Below, piece by piece: positions 49,601-61,540 of a stretch of 64,000 bases of DNA (position 1 is its first letter; the number at the start of each line of letters is the position of its first letter). Made by a program: the position numbers and the translations under genes. This DNA is from Anaeramoeba flamelloides (Eukaryota; Metamonada; Anaeramoebidae), in contig JANTQA010000060.1 in the NCBI GenBank assembly GCA_027625915.1, positions 2,170,001 to 2,234,000 of the forward strand. The letters run 5' to 3'. The notes beneath the pieces were generated by a model, which was not told the DNA's origin, ran no database searches, and was given only the letters and a program-made list of their open reading frames with translations.

Positions 49601-52600
49601 GCCTGCTTATATAATTCTAAACTCTCATTATATTTTCTACTATTAAATAATGTACAAGCCTATAAGGATAAAAATAAATTAATAAATATTAAACATTTTC
49701 ATTTATATCTCATTTCCTACTAGAAAAGTTAAAAACTTTAGCTGTTCATGTTCAAATGTATGCAGATGATCTTATTCTTATTATGAAAGGGCCATTAATC
49801 TCTCTAAAAATTAATTTAGAAAGGATTTTTGAAATAATAAAAAAGATTCGGGATGAACCCACATAATAAAAAAAACCAAATATAAAAAAAGAATTAAAAG
49901 ATATTTTTTATCTTGGGATTTGGTTAGAAAAAAAACACACATCTTGAATATAATTTCAAAAAAAGTAGAAAAGTCCTTGGAAACACTTAATCGATTGTTT
50001 CAACAAAATAAACTCAACAATGGAGTCAAAATAACTTCTTTCAAAGCTCTCATTTTAAGTCAACTTTATTATGGTCTTGAAATATTTGACTTGAAACAAA
50101 ATGATTTTGAAAGAATTGATAGATTTATCAATAAATCAGTCACAAATTTCTTACAAATTAATATCCATTCACCTCGATTAATTTATAAAACTGAAGCAAA
50201 AATTGATCTCGCTAGATTAAAAAGTATACCGAAGAAAATATAAATTGATAGAAAAATTAGATTTCTTAAATTTAAAAAAATTAAAAACAATACTAAATTT
50301 TCGAAAATTAGAAAATGAAAATATTAATTGGCGCACTAAGGGATTAAAATTATTAGATTTAGAATTAAAAGTTTTTCGATTAACCGAATTGGAAAATTCA
50401 CCTAGTTGGAAAGTTCAACAATATCTAAAAATTATAAAACAACAAAATTGCAATTTCAAACAACAAAAATATTTAAACTGGAAAGCTTCAAAAACAATTC
50501 TAAAATTTCGAAATTTTACTAATTGTTTAAATAGGTACTCTTATGTAACAAGTAAAAATAAAAATAAAAATTGTGATTTATGTAAAGAAAAGTTAAATAT
50601 TGATATCATTGAAGATTTCGATCATTTTTTTATGGGACTGTCCGGCCTATAAAATAAATCGAAAAATCTGGATATCTGAATTTTTTGAAAAAAATAAAAA
50701 AATTAATAATATCAGAGATATTATTAATAAAAAGAATTCATCATATATATTATCATTAGTAAGTGATAATAAAATTTGTGATTCTTTAACAAAATTTCTA
50801 AAAAAAAGTTTAGAAATTAGGGCAAACAGGAGAAAAGCAATTTTCTCTCTTCAAAAATAAAAAAAAAAAAATATTAAACATTTTATTGATAAATTAATAA
50901 ATATTATATATATATATACATATATATATATATAGGATTGTTTGAGTTTGAAAAATTGTTTTGTTAAATTGATTCCAAATTATTCTTTCGGTTTTTGGAA
51001 AAAATTAAAAAAAAAAAAAAGAAAAATCGAAATAATCAGTTTTAATTTCAGTTTTATTCTAATTAAAAAATTTTTAGTTTTATACTGAACTAAAAGAAGA
51101 ATTGAGCGAATCAAAAGTAAATTTGAAATATAAATGTAATATTTGTTGGTTTATAAGAATTGTGTTTTTTTTTTTTTTCCAAAAAATTGTGATGAAAACA
51201 CGATTTTCTGGAAAATTGTGACAAAATTTTACATTTGTGAATGCAAAAATTACAGTATTAATTCAAATTAGTTAAATAGAATTAGGAAAAAGAGAAAAAA
51301 TTCTTTTTCATAGGCAATTAAAGATTTTATTTTTTGAATATTGAAAATAAAAAATTGTTCAAAAAATGTATTGTGTGAGAAGCTTATTTTTTTTTACGAA
51401 CCAAAAGTTAATTTTTATAGATTGAAAAAAAAATTTACATCTTTATTATTATCTTTATTTAGAGAAAGAAGTAATTAAAGTAAAAGTTATCAAAATAAAA
51501 AAAAAAAGAGAAGAAGAAAAAAATTTTTACATCTTTTTCAAAAAAATTGAATTGTCTTGAATAAGAATATTTGTTTTTTTTTAGTTCATTGCTCCATTTA
51601 TTTAATTTTTATTGTAAAACTCTTTTTTTCAAAATTAAAGGTAATACTAATTTTTTTAATACTTTATAAATTCATTTCTTCATATTAGAATTTCTGAAAA
51701 ACCAATCGAGTCTTTCTCAAATTATTTGTTTACTTGATAATTTTTTTTTAATTAAAAAGTTCCATAATTAAAAATTACAGTACCTGTTTAAAAAAAACAA
51801 TTTATGTTGGTAAAGTTATATAAAAATATAAGGAAAAAAAATTTCAAACTAAGCATCAAAAACACTAAATTCCAAAAATTTTGGACACAGTTTAAACAGT
51901 TGAAAGAATAACAGCACCTTTCATTCAATTTGAAAATAATTTTGATTTTACCAAATATTTGATATTATCATTGATGTTTTTTTTTTTCATTTCTTTTTTT
52001 CCAGTTACACAATAGGTTTGGTTAGATCTGGAATTTTTTCCAATGATTTATATGAAGGTTAAAGTCGAGTTAAAAAAAATAGAAAAATCACTTTCAATTA
52101 GTTGATGGTATCTAACGATTTGATCGATCAATAATTGTTAATGAAATTACAACAAATTTAGCAAAACAATTTTTTATTACTCTCATTTCATCATTTTTGA
52201 ACATTATTTATTTATTTTTTTTTTGTTTTATATTTTTTTCTTTTATTTGGATAAAAATGATTGCAGATAAAAACATTAATATTGGGTAACTTCAACGTGA
52301 TTTAATATTAATTTTTGGAATAATATAACAAATTGGGATTTTTTTTGTCTATTTTTAATTTTGGGTGGGTCCAAATTTTTGGAATTAGGTTTACCATTGT
52401 GGAAAAAAAGTGAAATACGATTTTTAATTGGGAACATTAAGAGAATCACAGAAATCACAGAAACCTGAAAATTCAAAGTAAGATCAATAATAAGAATAAA
52501 TAAATAAATAAAGGCAAAATGAAGTATTCAACACAATAACAGTTTTTTTAATACTATCATTTTTGGTATGGGTTTTATATTTGATTGATCAATCATTAAA

Positions 52601-54367
52601 AATTTGTTCAAAAATTGACTATTTTTGAGATCTCCAAAACCACATAAACAATTTTGATCATCAAGGAGATTTAAATTGTATTTGCTGGGTTGATTGAAAA
52701 TAATATAATGGATTATTATTAAAAGTTAATTGGTTTCTTCTTTTTATTGATCTTACTTTGAATTTTCAGGTTTCTGTGATTTCTGTGATTCTCTTAATGT
52801 TCCCAATTAAAAACCGTGTTTCACTTTTTTTCCACAATGGTTAGTTCCATTTAAGTTGATCAATTGTTTTAAAGGTTACGAATTTAAAACTTTTTTGGAC
52901 ACAGTTTACTAAAATGACTAGTTATGTTGATTCTATTTAATTTTCAAAAAAACATTTTTAATTTTTTTTTTTTTTATTTTTCAACTGTTTTAGATTTGTC
53001 TCTCTTAATCTTAATAATTTTTGAAAGAATTAATTGGTAATAATGGGTTTGGTTGTCTGAGAATAAAAATTTTTAATATAATCTTCGTCTTTTTGTAATT
53101 TTTTGAAAAATAACTCAATTTGAATGAGTGTTTTAGATTTTTGTGTTATCTTTCGGAATTTACTTTCTGTGAAATCAATTGCAAGAAGGTTTTTGCTTTT
53201 TTGATCACAATATTTGTGTTATGATAAGCTCTACACTTCAGTTTCTTTTTTAGTTTAAGTTGGAATTAAAAATAAGTAAAATATTTTATGATGCTTAGGT
53301 TCAAAAAACACTTTGATTGAATTATTTAGTCAACGACTAAATTGCAAAACTTGACAGATCTTGGTGTTGAGATTCTTGAATGATGTGGCAAGTGAAAGAA
53401 AAGGTATTAAATGTATTTTCATCAAGCAGTAATTCTTTTGTTCAAAAAAAAAAAATTGATAATAATTGTTTGAGAGCAAAAAGTAAAATAATTCAAAAAA
53501 GCCAAATGTTTATCCAAACACAATTCGTAAAAGAAACTTGTTTTTTGGAACTTTTTAATGCTTAAACATTTTCAGTTTGTCTTTAACGATCCTTTCGAAA
53601 ATAAAAATAAAAATGAAAAAGAAAAACAAAAACAAAAATTGAAAGAAGAAGAAAAGATTAAAATTAAATTCCTACCTTTCCCAAAATAGCTGGAATTGAA
53701 TTATTATCACTCCCCCGAGCAGCTTTGAATCTCCCATCTGCTCGATTGATATCATTTTGTTTTAGCATAAGAAACCCTTTACCAATAAAGGTGCTCCCGA
53801 TCGACATATCAATGTTATCAGAGATATTGTAATAAGACGCGGCCTTGCGAAAGTAATCGTTCCTGCTTTCTTGGTCTGTTGTCTTGGACGCCTTTTGGGT
53901 ATAATAGGCACCAAGTGTGTTACTGATAAGTGTTTTCATCGTGGTGTCTGTGTATTGATCCAGCACCTCGTGGCATGCCACATTCATTATTTTTAAAAAT
54001 TCCTGTTCGTCGCCTTTCCTGTGGTACTCCAGCGCGATGCGATGCCAAATTGAAAGCGGTGGAAGCTCATCACGTAATACATCAATTACTTCTTCAGAAT
54101 CTTCGGGAAGTTCGTTAACAGGAATTTCAACAACATCCTCGCTTGTTCGAAGTGGAATGGAAATGATTTCTACATTTTGTTCGGTTTCAAATGAAAAATC
54201 TAAAATGATATTTAACAAAAAGAAAAAGAAAAAAAGAATTAAAAAAAGTAAACAAGAAAGATAGATTTGTTGGAATGTTATTGTTATTAGGAAATTTTTT
54301 AAAAGAACACAGATCAGTCAATTCGCTTTGGTGTTCATATTTTGAAAAGAAGAGACAAACCACTCAT
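46678..54367 (-). CDS. CTR9: CTR9, PAF1-complex TPR scaffold; three exons with a 4.0 kb intron
   Basis: CTR9 is the scaffold of the nuclear PAF1 complex, which travels with RNA polymerase II and supports elongation and H2B/H3 modification. On the minus strand, exon 2 (54199-53676) encodes IPLRTSEDVVEIPVNELPED through AILGK. Exon 3 (49659-46678) continues ACTLFNSRKYNESLELYKQA. The animal protein is continuous across this point (ALLGKACISF), so the join is firm; it uses AAAG|GTAGGA and TTATAG|GCT in phase 0. Exon 2 has no in-frame ATG, so I propose a 7-nt first exon (54367-54361, ATGAGTG|GTTTGT) joined to TTTTAG|AT; this part is tentative. The total is 1170 residues, close to human CTR9 (1173). 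TPR repeats fill most of residues 40-850, interrupted by a Lys/Glu/Asn insertion of about 80 residues before NNIGSLRQ. Then come a charged coiled coil, a poly-Lys run and a Ser/Asp/Glu-rich tail, as in other CTR9 proteins. Confidence 0.92.
49700..50868 (+). mobile_element. 5'-truncated LINE with target-site duplication, inside the CTR9 intron
   Basis: The 16-base AAATATTAAACATTTT stands at 49684-49699 and again at 50869-50884, right after an A-rich tail, as expected from target-primed insertion. The body encodes the last part of a non-LTR reverse transcriptase: HVQMYADDLILIMKG (catalytic YADD), then YLGIW, KALILSQLYYGLEIF, a thumb-like region (LINRYSYV-type helices) and a C-terminal Cys-His knuckle (CDLC...DHF...WDC) with a basic end. 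The frame is interrupted at several points (near 49865, 49925, 50242 and 50640), so it is not active. The 5' part (endonuclease and fingers) is missing. Confidence 0.88.
52394..52840. mobile_element. CCATTGTGG-type MITE, copy 2, in the CTR9 intron
   Basis: 447 bp. The left end CCATTGTGGAAAAAAAGTGA, then TTTTTAATTGGGAACATTA and GAGAATCACAGAAATCACAG, is mirrored almost perfectly on the right for about 80 bases. TTA flanks both tips (52391-52393 and 52841-52843). The clean ends and duplication indicate a younger insertion than the copy at 38474. The TTA duplication suggests PIF/Harbinger; no transposase is encoded. Confidence 0.88.
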
Positions 54368-56203
54368 AATATCCCAATAGTTAAATTTTTTAAAAAAAAT
54401 GAATAATTTTTCATTTTTTGTGGGTTTAAGGTTTTATTTTTTAAGAAGTTGAAGAGAAATTATTTCTAAAGTGTTTTATCTTTTTTGTTAATTAAATTCA
54501 ATTGGTATTGTTTTGGAAATAATTACAAATCAAAATTTTTGAGGAATAATAAAACTATCAAAGCTATAGATTTTATTTTTCTTTTTTTAAACCATTTTTT
54601 GAAATTGGTAGAAACGTTTTTATGATGATGTTTCATTTTCTAACCTTGACAAAAACTTTAAAAGTATCAAAAATCATTTAGTATTAGATAATTTTCTCAT
54701 ACAATTCCTATATTTTTGATTAAAAACAACAGCGTATTGTTCAAATTTTCAGATCTCCATCATTGCTATCATTTTCAATTTATAAATCCAAAGATTTAAT
54801 ATAATTTCACAGACTAATTTTTTAAAACTTTGATTCAAAAAGAAATGAGTGGGTTTTATATTGTATTATTCTTTAAGTTAATATATAATTCGATGTTTCA
54901 TTAGAAAAGTTTTACAATTACCAAAAAATTCATACCAAAAGGATTTAACTTGTTTTTCAAATCAAAAACTGTGTTTTTATACTTTGTATACTTGGAAAAG
55001 TAACATCTAATTAATTATTCAATATTGCATTCAAGAGTAAAACACTTTTGAAGGTATTTTACTTGATCTTCTTTGAGAAAAAATTTCAAATTAGGAATAA
55101 AATTTGTAAGTAATTTTTTGTTGATTTTTCCAATTGTTTTTGAATTTGTGGTTTTTTATCATGATGGAAAATTTGTTCTCTAAAATTGTCTTTATTTTTA
55201 TAGAAAAATTCCAAATTTTTCCTTCTATTTCGAGATTTTTTCTATTTAATCATAATATAACTTCAAGAAACTAATATTTACGTTATGGTTTTTTTGATAA
55301 TTTGATCTCCAAACCTTCTTTAACAAAAAAAAATATGTCTTTTAATTTACTTCATGTGTTTCTAAAGTTAGTACATGTTATTTTGTCAACAGTACTAATT
55401 ATTTTTTTTCATGTAAATTTTATAATTAATAAAAGAAAATTTTACATTACAATTTACCAAATATTTTTTTCAAAATATTGACATAAAAAATATAATTTCT
55501 TTTTAAAACCAATTAGAAATGCAATTTAGAGTAATTTCATTAATCTTCAAAGCACTTCAATAAAGAAATTTGGTAATAAATTTTCATTTTTTTTTATTAT
55601 TATCTTAATTTTCAATAAATTTGCTCAAATTATTTATATTCAAGGTAGAAAATTCATTTACTAAATTAAAAATATTTCCTTTTTTTTAATTCTTTATTCA
55701 CAGTAACTCTAATTAAACTTCCAGTTGTATACATTAGGTGATATCTATTTTTTAGGTTAATTCATTTATTTTTTGTGAAAATTTTGTGAATTTTGTTTGA
55801 TTAGCAACTGATTTGAAAAGGCTCGATGAATTTGTTGAAAATTTTTCTTCATTTTTGCAATTTTTTTTTTGAATTTTAGGATTTTTTTAGGGTGAAAAAT
55901 ACCTCAAAAATTGTCTTTATTTTTCAGAAAAATTTTAAATTTGAATTTTCATTTTTAAATCAATTCTTTTGTCAAATTTTGATTTGTTCAATTCCAAAGA
56001 AAACGAAAAAAACATTTTATTGGTGATATTAGAATTCATAAAACCAAATCGTATTGAAAACTGTAAAAAAAAAAAAGCGATCCAAAAACAAAAATTAAGC
56101 AATATTTGAAAAATACTCAGAAAATCCAAATTTTTCATTCTGAAACTTATATAAAAGACTCAAAATATTTTTATCATTTTTTTAAAAAAAGGATTTTGGC
56201 TTT
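54368..56203. other. Spacer between the divergent CTR9 and 56207 genes
   Basis: Contains both 5' flanks. No repeat, RNA or further gene recognised. Confidence 0.45.
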
Positions 56204-56206
56204 GTG

Positions 56207-58411
56207 ATGATAAATCCATATTGGAGACCGAATTATTTAGGTCTCTCAATAATTCGAAGGTGCCGTCCTAATCTACTCTATCCTTCCAAAAGGAGGGGAT
56301 GGTATCTGGGGATATGCATGAGGTGCAACAAAGTAAAGCCTCGTGTTTGTGCACTCTTGAAAATGACTTTAATTAATCGGTACAACGGCAACAAGCTACA
56401 AAAGATATATTACCCGACGCACCAATTCAGGATTTGCTTTGAGTGTCTGCGATCAAAGGATCTTTTACCAAAGGCTACAATCCTGAAAGTTAATAACCAA
56501 ATTCTCTCGATTTGTGTTTTCAACATTTTTACAGAGAAAATTTTAGGTTCCGTCATGATCAAAAAAGTTTTACAAATCCAAAAAAAGAGGATTAGAGAAC
56601 TGGAGAAAAGAATTCAAACAATTACACTACAGTTCAAAGAACAAAAAAGATTATTAAAGTCTGCAAATGTGATCACACCAAACTTTTTTCCAAGCTATTC
56701 AAGTCTTGGTTTGAAAACAATTGGCACTGCCAGTTCTCCACTTGAGTCCATACTTAAAACAGAACTACTTTTTAATGTGAATTTTAAGAAGAAAGATTTT
56801 TTCACAATCATGAACAAAAACACAAAAAAAGAAAAAGAAAAAGAAAAGAAAAAAGAAAAAGAAAAAAACAAAAAAGAAAAAGAAAAAGAAAACAAGAAAA
56901 AAGAAAAAGAAGAAAAGAAAAGACAAAAACACCCAGAAGAAGAGATCGAAGAAGAGGTGAAATCAGAAATCGAAGAAAAGGTTGAAGGAGGCGATTCCGA
57001 ATCTGAAGGTTCGAATGAGGATGAAAAAAAAAACGAAAATAATCTTGAGAGATTTCCAAAAGCAAAACGTTTTAAAGAACCAAACAATAGTAAAGAGAAA
57101 GGGCTTTATAAGGAAAGAAATTGTAGAAACAAAAAAAATAAAAAAAGGTTCGATTTTCAAAAATTCCTTGATCTTCAAAAGAGAAATTTTAAGAAAAACG
57201 AAAATAAAAAACAAAACCCCAAACAAAACCCAGCCACAGGCAATGATCACAAGAGAAAAACAACAAACAAAAACAGTACTAACAAATATTTTTCATTAAA
57301 AAAAATTTGGATTAAACAATCTAACATCCAACAACAACAAATAAAATCGAAATCAATCACAAATTTAATGCCGAGTTTTGTCAAAAAACGCAAGATAAAA
57401 GTGTTTAACCCAAACAATTCAATTACAAACAATTTTCAAAATCAAACAGAATTTAAAAATAAGACTCATAATTTTAAAAATTTAAAACAGCATGAAAAAA
57501 CCAATGATTTTATATTAAAAAAACATATTTTTGATAATGATTTAAAATCAATGGGAAATACTCTACAGGCTCAAAAGAAAAAGATCGGCACCAATAATAA
57601 TAACAATAATAAGAATAAGAACAACAGCACCACCAATAAATATAATAAGAATAATTACAACAACAACAACAACAACAACAACAAAAACAAAAACAACAAT
57701 AACAAAAACAAAAACAACAACAACAATAACAAATATACTAAGAACAAGAATAATGAGCAATTTGTTCAAATAAAACAATTGTCAAAGATAAACACAAAGA
57801 ATCCAAATAAATTAAATTTCAATTTTAATTCTGAAAACCAAAAAGAATTCCACCAAAAAAGAGCATTACCAATCTTGTCAAACCAAAAAACAAACTTAAA
57901 AAATTATAAAACCAGAACCATTAAAAATAACCGATATAAAAAACCTCATCAACAAGCCTATCAAAATATACATCCAAAAAGAACTAGATTCAATTCAAAC
58001 GTTTCTCGCTTTCAAACGAAAAATAGCAACAGTGACAATAGTCCCAATACACAAAAACAGACGAAAGGAATATGGGGGACAAAAACAAATCAATCAATTG
58101 GCCTTCAAAGGCAGCGTCAAATTTTTCCAATCAAAAATTCTTTATTTAATCAAAAAGTGAATTATACTTTTATCGATAATGATAAAAATAATTGGTGTCG
58201 TAGAATAGAAGTCGGTACAAATGATTCTGAATCTACAAAGAATCATAATAGTAATCATCCAAATACTGAAAAAATACAAGAAAAGTTCATTGATAATGTA
58301 ACAATTCGAAATTTCACAGAAAACCATAATAACAACAACTTTTCCAAAAGGAGAAAAAGAAAAAAAAAGAAAAGGAAAAAGAAAATTATTGGAGAAACAC
58401 TCTTTTTATAA
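56207..58411 (+). CDS. Lys/Asn-rich protein with paired CxxC motifs, unknown family
   Basis: Open from the ATG at 56207 to TAA, 734 residues. A GTG codon directly precedes the ATG and is not needed as a start. Residues 1-170 are an ordered, conserved-looking domain. It has Cys37-x2-Cys40 (GICMRCNKVK) and Cys77-x2-Cys80 (RICFECLRSK), which could hold one zinc as a ribbon or treble clef, followed by a helical stretch (KKVLQIQKKRIRELEKRIQT) that should form a short coiled coil. Residues about 205-270 are Lys/Glu runs. About 465-520 are almost pure Asn/Lys from AAC/AAT codons, and the C-terminus is basic (RRKRKKKKRKKK). This suggests a nuclear or nucleic-acid-binding protein. That is inference; I do not recognise the family. 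Confidence 0.7.
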   Translation: MINPYWRPNYLGLSIIRRCRPNLLYPSKRRGWYLGICMRCNKVKPRVCALLKMTLINRYNGNKLQKIYYPTHQFRICFECLRSKDLLPKATILKVNNQILSICVFNIFTEKILGSVMIKKVLQIQKKRIRELEKRIQTITLQFKEQKRLLKSANVITPNFFPSYSSLGLKTIGTASSPLESILKTELLFNVNFKKKDFFTIMNKNTKKEKEKEKKKEKEKNKKEKEKENKKKEKEEKKRQKHPEEEIEEEVKSEIEEKVEGGDSESEGSNEDEKKNENNLERFPKAKRFKEPNNSKEKGLYKERNCRNKKNKKRFDFQKFLDLQKRNFKKNENKKQNPKQNPATGNDHKRKTTNKNSTNKYFSLKKIWIKQSNIQQQQIKSKSITNLMPSFVKKRKIKVFNPNNSITNNFQNQTEFKNKTHNFKNLKQHEKTNDFILKKHIFDNDLKSMGNTLQAQKKKIGTNNNNNNKNKNNSTTNKYNKNNYNNNNNNNNKNKNNNNKNKNNNNNNKYTKNKNNEQFVQIKQLSKINTKNPNKLNFNFNSENQKEFHQKRALPILSNQKTNLKNYKTRTIKNNRYKKPHQQAYQNIHPKRTRFNSNVSRFQTKNSNSDNSPNTQKQTKGIWGTKTNQSIGLQRQRQIFPIKNSLFNQKVNYTFIDNDKNNWCRRIEVGTNDSESTKNHNSNHPNTEKIQEKFIDNVTIRNFTENHNNNNFSKRRKRKKKKRKKKIIGETLFL

Positions 58412-59279
58412 AAAAAAAATAATAATAATTTTCCAAGTCAAGCGATTTTAATGTATAAATACTTTTAAGGGGTTAAGGGTGGGTTTGAATTCTAGGAGAT
58501 AAAAACTTTATGATAAACTGGTGTTTTTAATCAGAAAGCCAGTTTAAGCATAAAACATTGAAATTTTTTTGATGGGATAACATTTTAGCTTATTATCGTT
58601 TTTTCAATTATTCAAAATTCTTTCATTTAGCGTTGTTAGTTTGTCCATCAGAAATATGATAATATATACAATAAATAAGTATCAAGTAAATACACCGAAA
58701 GAGAATACAAATTTCAATTTATGAATTCGAGATTTATCAGTAGACAAAAAATAATATGAAAGTTGATAGAAGTGAAAGAAACTTTTTTTCCATACAATAC
58801 CCCAAAATTTTTTTCAATTTCTAAATTTTTTTAATTTATGATTTTTTTACATCTGAAAACCTACTTGGGTCAAAAAAAATATTTTTTTTTAAAAAAAAAA
58901 GAAAATAAATTTATTAATCAACATAAGCATAACAAACAATTATAATCTTTCAAAGGGTTCTCTAGCCAAACAAGTCTTGTTCTTATTCAGGAACAAAAAT
59001 AAGAAAGCTTTTTATCAGATCTTCAAAAAAAAAATATCAAAAGAAAAACGATTTATTTTCAAATCATGGTACATAACAAATTAAAGTGTGTATACTCTAG
59101 TTCAGTTTATAACTTGATTGTACTTTACACAAATATTCGGAAAAGCATTGATCTCAAAATATAAACATGTATTATATTTTTACATTTTTTTTTTGGAATT
59201 AAACATTATAAGTACTGTGGTAAGGGATCTTTCCTGTAAAATCTTTGTGAGTGATCAAAATCTTGGGAACAGTGTTTTT
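58412..59279. other. AT-rich spacer
   Basis: No gene or known repeat recognised. Confidence 0.45.
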
Positions 59280-60150
59280 ACGGTAAGAAAACGAAGCGAG
59301 TTGTAATTTATACACTGTGTGTCCGTCTATATTTTAATTGGAATATCTGGGCTAAGTAATCAGATTGAAACGAAAAATTGGAAGTTAAACAATTCTCTAA
59401 TGTGATTAGTTTTTCAGATAATCTTATTTGGTGCTTTTTAGAGTATCCACTGTTATCGATAAAACAATTACATGATCCAGATCTGTGATTAAAGATAATA
59501 ATTTATAGCTCACTAGTTGATCTGATCATGTGTCGGCTATTACCAACTTTTCAATTTTTCTCCAAAACTGTAAAAAGGCAATTCATCTTCATTATACCAC
59601 CTATTACAATAATCCAACCAGTTTTTGAAGATTTCAAAAAGAAAAATTATATTTCAACAATTGATATTCATGTTAATTCATTCAGAATTGGTCATTTCCC
59701 AAAAATAATAAAACTATATTTGTAGATGTAAGAGATTTGGATATCGACAAAATTCAAATTACATCGCAAGATTTAATACAATAAACTTTCCTCTTTGGCG
59801 GGGGTTAGTTTCAACAATACTATCCTCCGGTAAACCAAAATATATGTTTGCTGGTGAAAATGGATTTATCGGTGAATGTATTGTCAATTAAGTCACATAT
59901 AAAAGGAATTCCAGAAATTGAGAAAACTTCAATTCTTGAAGAAATTTAAAGTAAAAATTCTGAAAAAAGTGCAAAATAATAAGAAAAGCGGGAGTTCTTA
60001 CAAACGAAAAGAACAAATATAATAACAAATTAAAATGGCAATAACAGGGAAAACGAAAAGAACATCAACAAGTTTATCTCCAAAATCTGTGAGAATGATT
60101 CAGAAAGATGCTTTTATTATAACTCTTAATAATTAGTGAAAAAAAATAAT
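59280..60150 (+). pseudogene. Decayed coding region, family not recognised
   Basis: Several adjacent stretches on the plus strand read as protein in different frames, with mixed codons unlike the surrounding spacer (for example ISTIDIHVNSFRIGHF near 59660, VDVRDLDIDKIQITSQDLIQ near 59730, and SSGKPKYMFAGENGFIGECI near 59830). It is interrupted many times and has no clear start. The origin, host gene or mobile element, cannot be told. Confidence 0.4.
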
Positions 60151-60253
60151 AAGAATTGGACTTTGTTTCTATTTGTATTTTGAAGCTTTGTAAACAAAAT
60201 TCTATTCATGGGGTTAGGATTTTTGTTGAAAATGAATACATCTCTTCTTTAAG

Positions 60254-60290
<37 letters not shown>

Positions 60291-61040
60291 GTTTGTTTCA
60301 ATGTTTTTTTGGGGTAAATAGGATATGTATTTGTATCTGGTATCATAAGGTTTTCTGTAAGATAAGTTATGGGATATATAAATATATATATAAAAGTGAT
60401 AGATTAACCAAAAAAGAAAAGAATCTTATTACTAACCTACTTTTTGAAAGAAAAAAATTGTTATAAGGGTATTTGATAAAAACATAAATTACCACAATAA
60501 TAAAATTAATATCTGATGATGGCTTGACGTCATGATTTCTGTACAACCTAAAACCTGTTAATTTTGAAAATATCAGTAAAAAAACCAATATCAACTTTTT
60601 TTCCAGTCAACGTACCTAGTTGTCATAGGTGAATTGTAGTTGTAAAAAGGGTTTGAATAGGTATTTGAAGAAAAAATTTATTTTGAAAGTTTCTAATTTT
60701 TTCATGTTTTTATTTTGCCTTTTTGAATTGTTGTTATTCTTTCTTTTTCTTTCTTTTGTTTATCTTTTCTTTTCTTTTTTTGGAACTTAAACTGAGTTGA
60801 AAAAATGAGAAAGATTCTGTAAAATCTCGAACCATATTTATTGGAAAAATGGTGTAATTAAATAAAATTTATCGAAATAAAAAAGAAAGCAAAGAAGGAA
60901 TATAATTAGAATAATAATATATAAAATAATAATAACATTAATATTTATCAATTTAAATCTTATCTATTTTCATTAAGTTTTTTGTGGTTTTTGAAGAATA
61001 GATTAAAATCAATTATTTTACTCAATTTTTATTTTGAAAG
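60151..61040. other. AT-rich spacer with T run
   Basis: A T run of 29 bases at 60259-60287 and T/C-rich simple sequence near 60730. Nothing else recognised. Confidence 0.45.
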
Positions 61041-61540
61041 ATGGGAAAGTGTACCTAGGTTTTTTTTAATTTGAGAAAAAAAAAAAAATTATTTAGCTTT
61101 TCTGGAATTATCCGTTTATTTGTAAAACGATTCAATTTTTCAAAAAAAAAAATTAAAAGAAAAGCACAAGAATACAGTTGTTTGATTTTTTTTTTGCCTT
61201 TTCTTTTTATTTGTAAAATCAATAGATTTTATAAAAAAAACAGAAAGTCTCAAGAATTTTTTCTTTAGAGTTTCCAGAATTTATAAAAAAACGGAAACTT
61301 GAATATATATTCTTTACATTTTTGAATTTTGGAAAAGCTAGGCACTCTACGGTATTTTGGTATGGTTGCCTGGATTTTACAGAATTGAGCAAAACTAAAG
61401 ATTTTTCAATATTCTTTTATATTCTGTAAAAGCTTGAAACTTGATACAATTTGGCGGAAATATCGAGCACTAGAAGTTATTCCGTGAAATTTCCCCAAAA
61501 TTCACAAGATGACAAAAATCAATAAAAAGATTTTCAATAA

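Larger units (their letters stand above)
49660..53675 (-). other. 4016-nt intron of CTR9
   Basis: The other introns that can be read here are 86-162 nt. This one holds a 5'-truncated LINE (49700-50868, opposite strand), a (TA)n run at about 50904-50934 and a whole CCATTGTGG MITE (52394-52840). The mobile DNA accounts for about 1.6 kb; the remainder is AT-rich without recognisable content. Confidence 0.85.

Noticed and set aside
52276-52476. Short minus-strand frame near the CCATTGTGG MITE
   Set aside because: It is composed of the MITE end and flanking intron sequence.
51880-52920. TTTTGGACACAGTTTA seen twice in the CTR9 intron as a possible duplication flanking an insertion
   Set aside because: Only 16 bases match, neighbouring bases differ and the positions do not coincide with the ends of the MITE between them.
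53664-54218. A separate small TPR/SNAP-like gene
   Set aside because: It matches the CTR9 N-terminus and splices in frame to the main CTR9 exon.
56695-57087. Open frames opposite the Lys/Glu-rich part of the 56207 gene
   Set aside because: Antisense of AAG/GAA runs gives Phe/Ser/Leu strings; not a gene.
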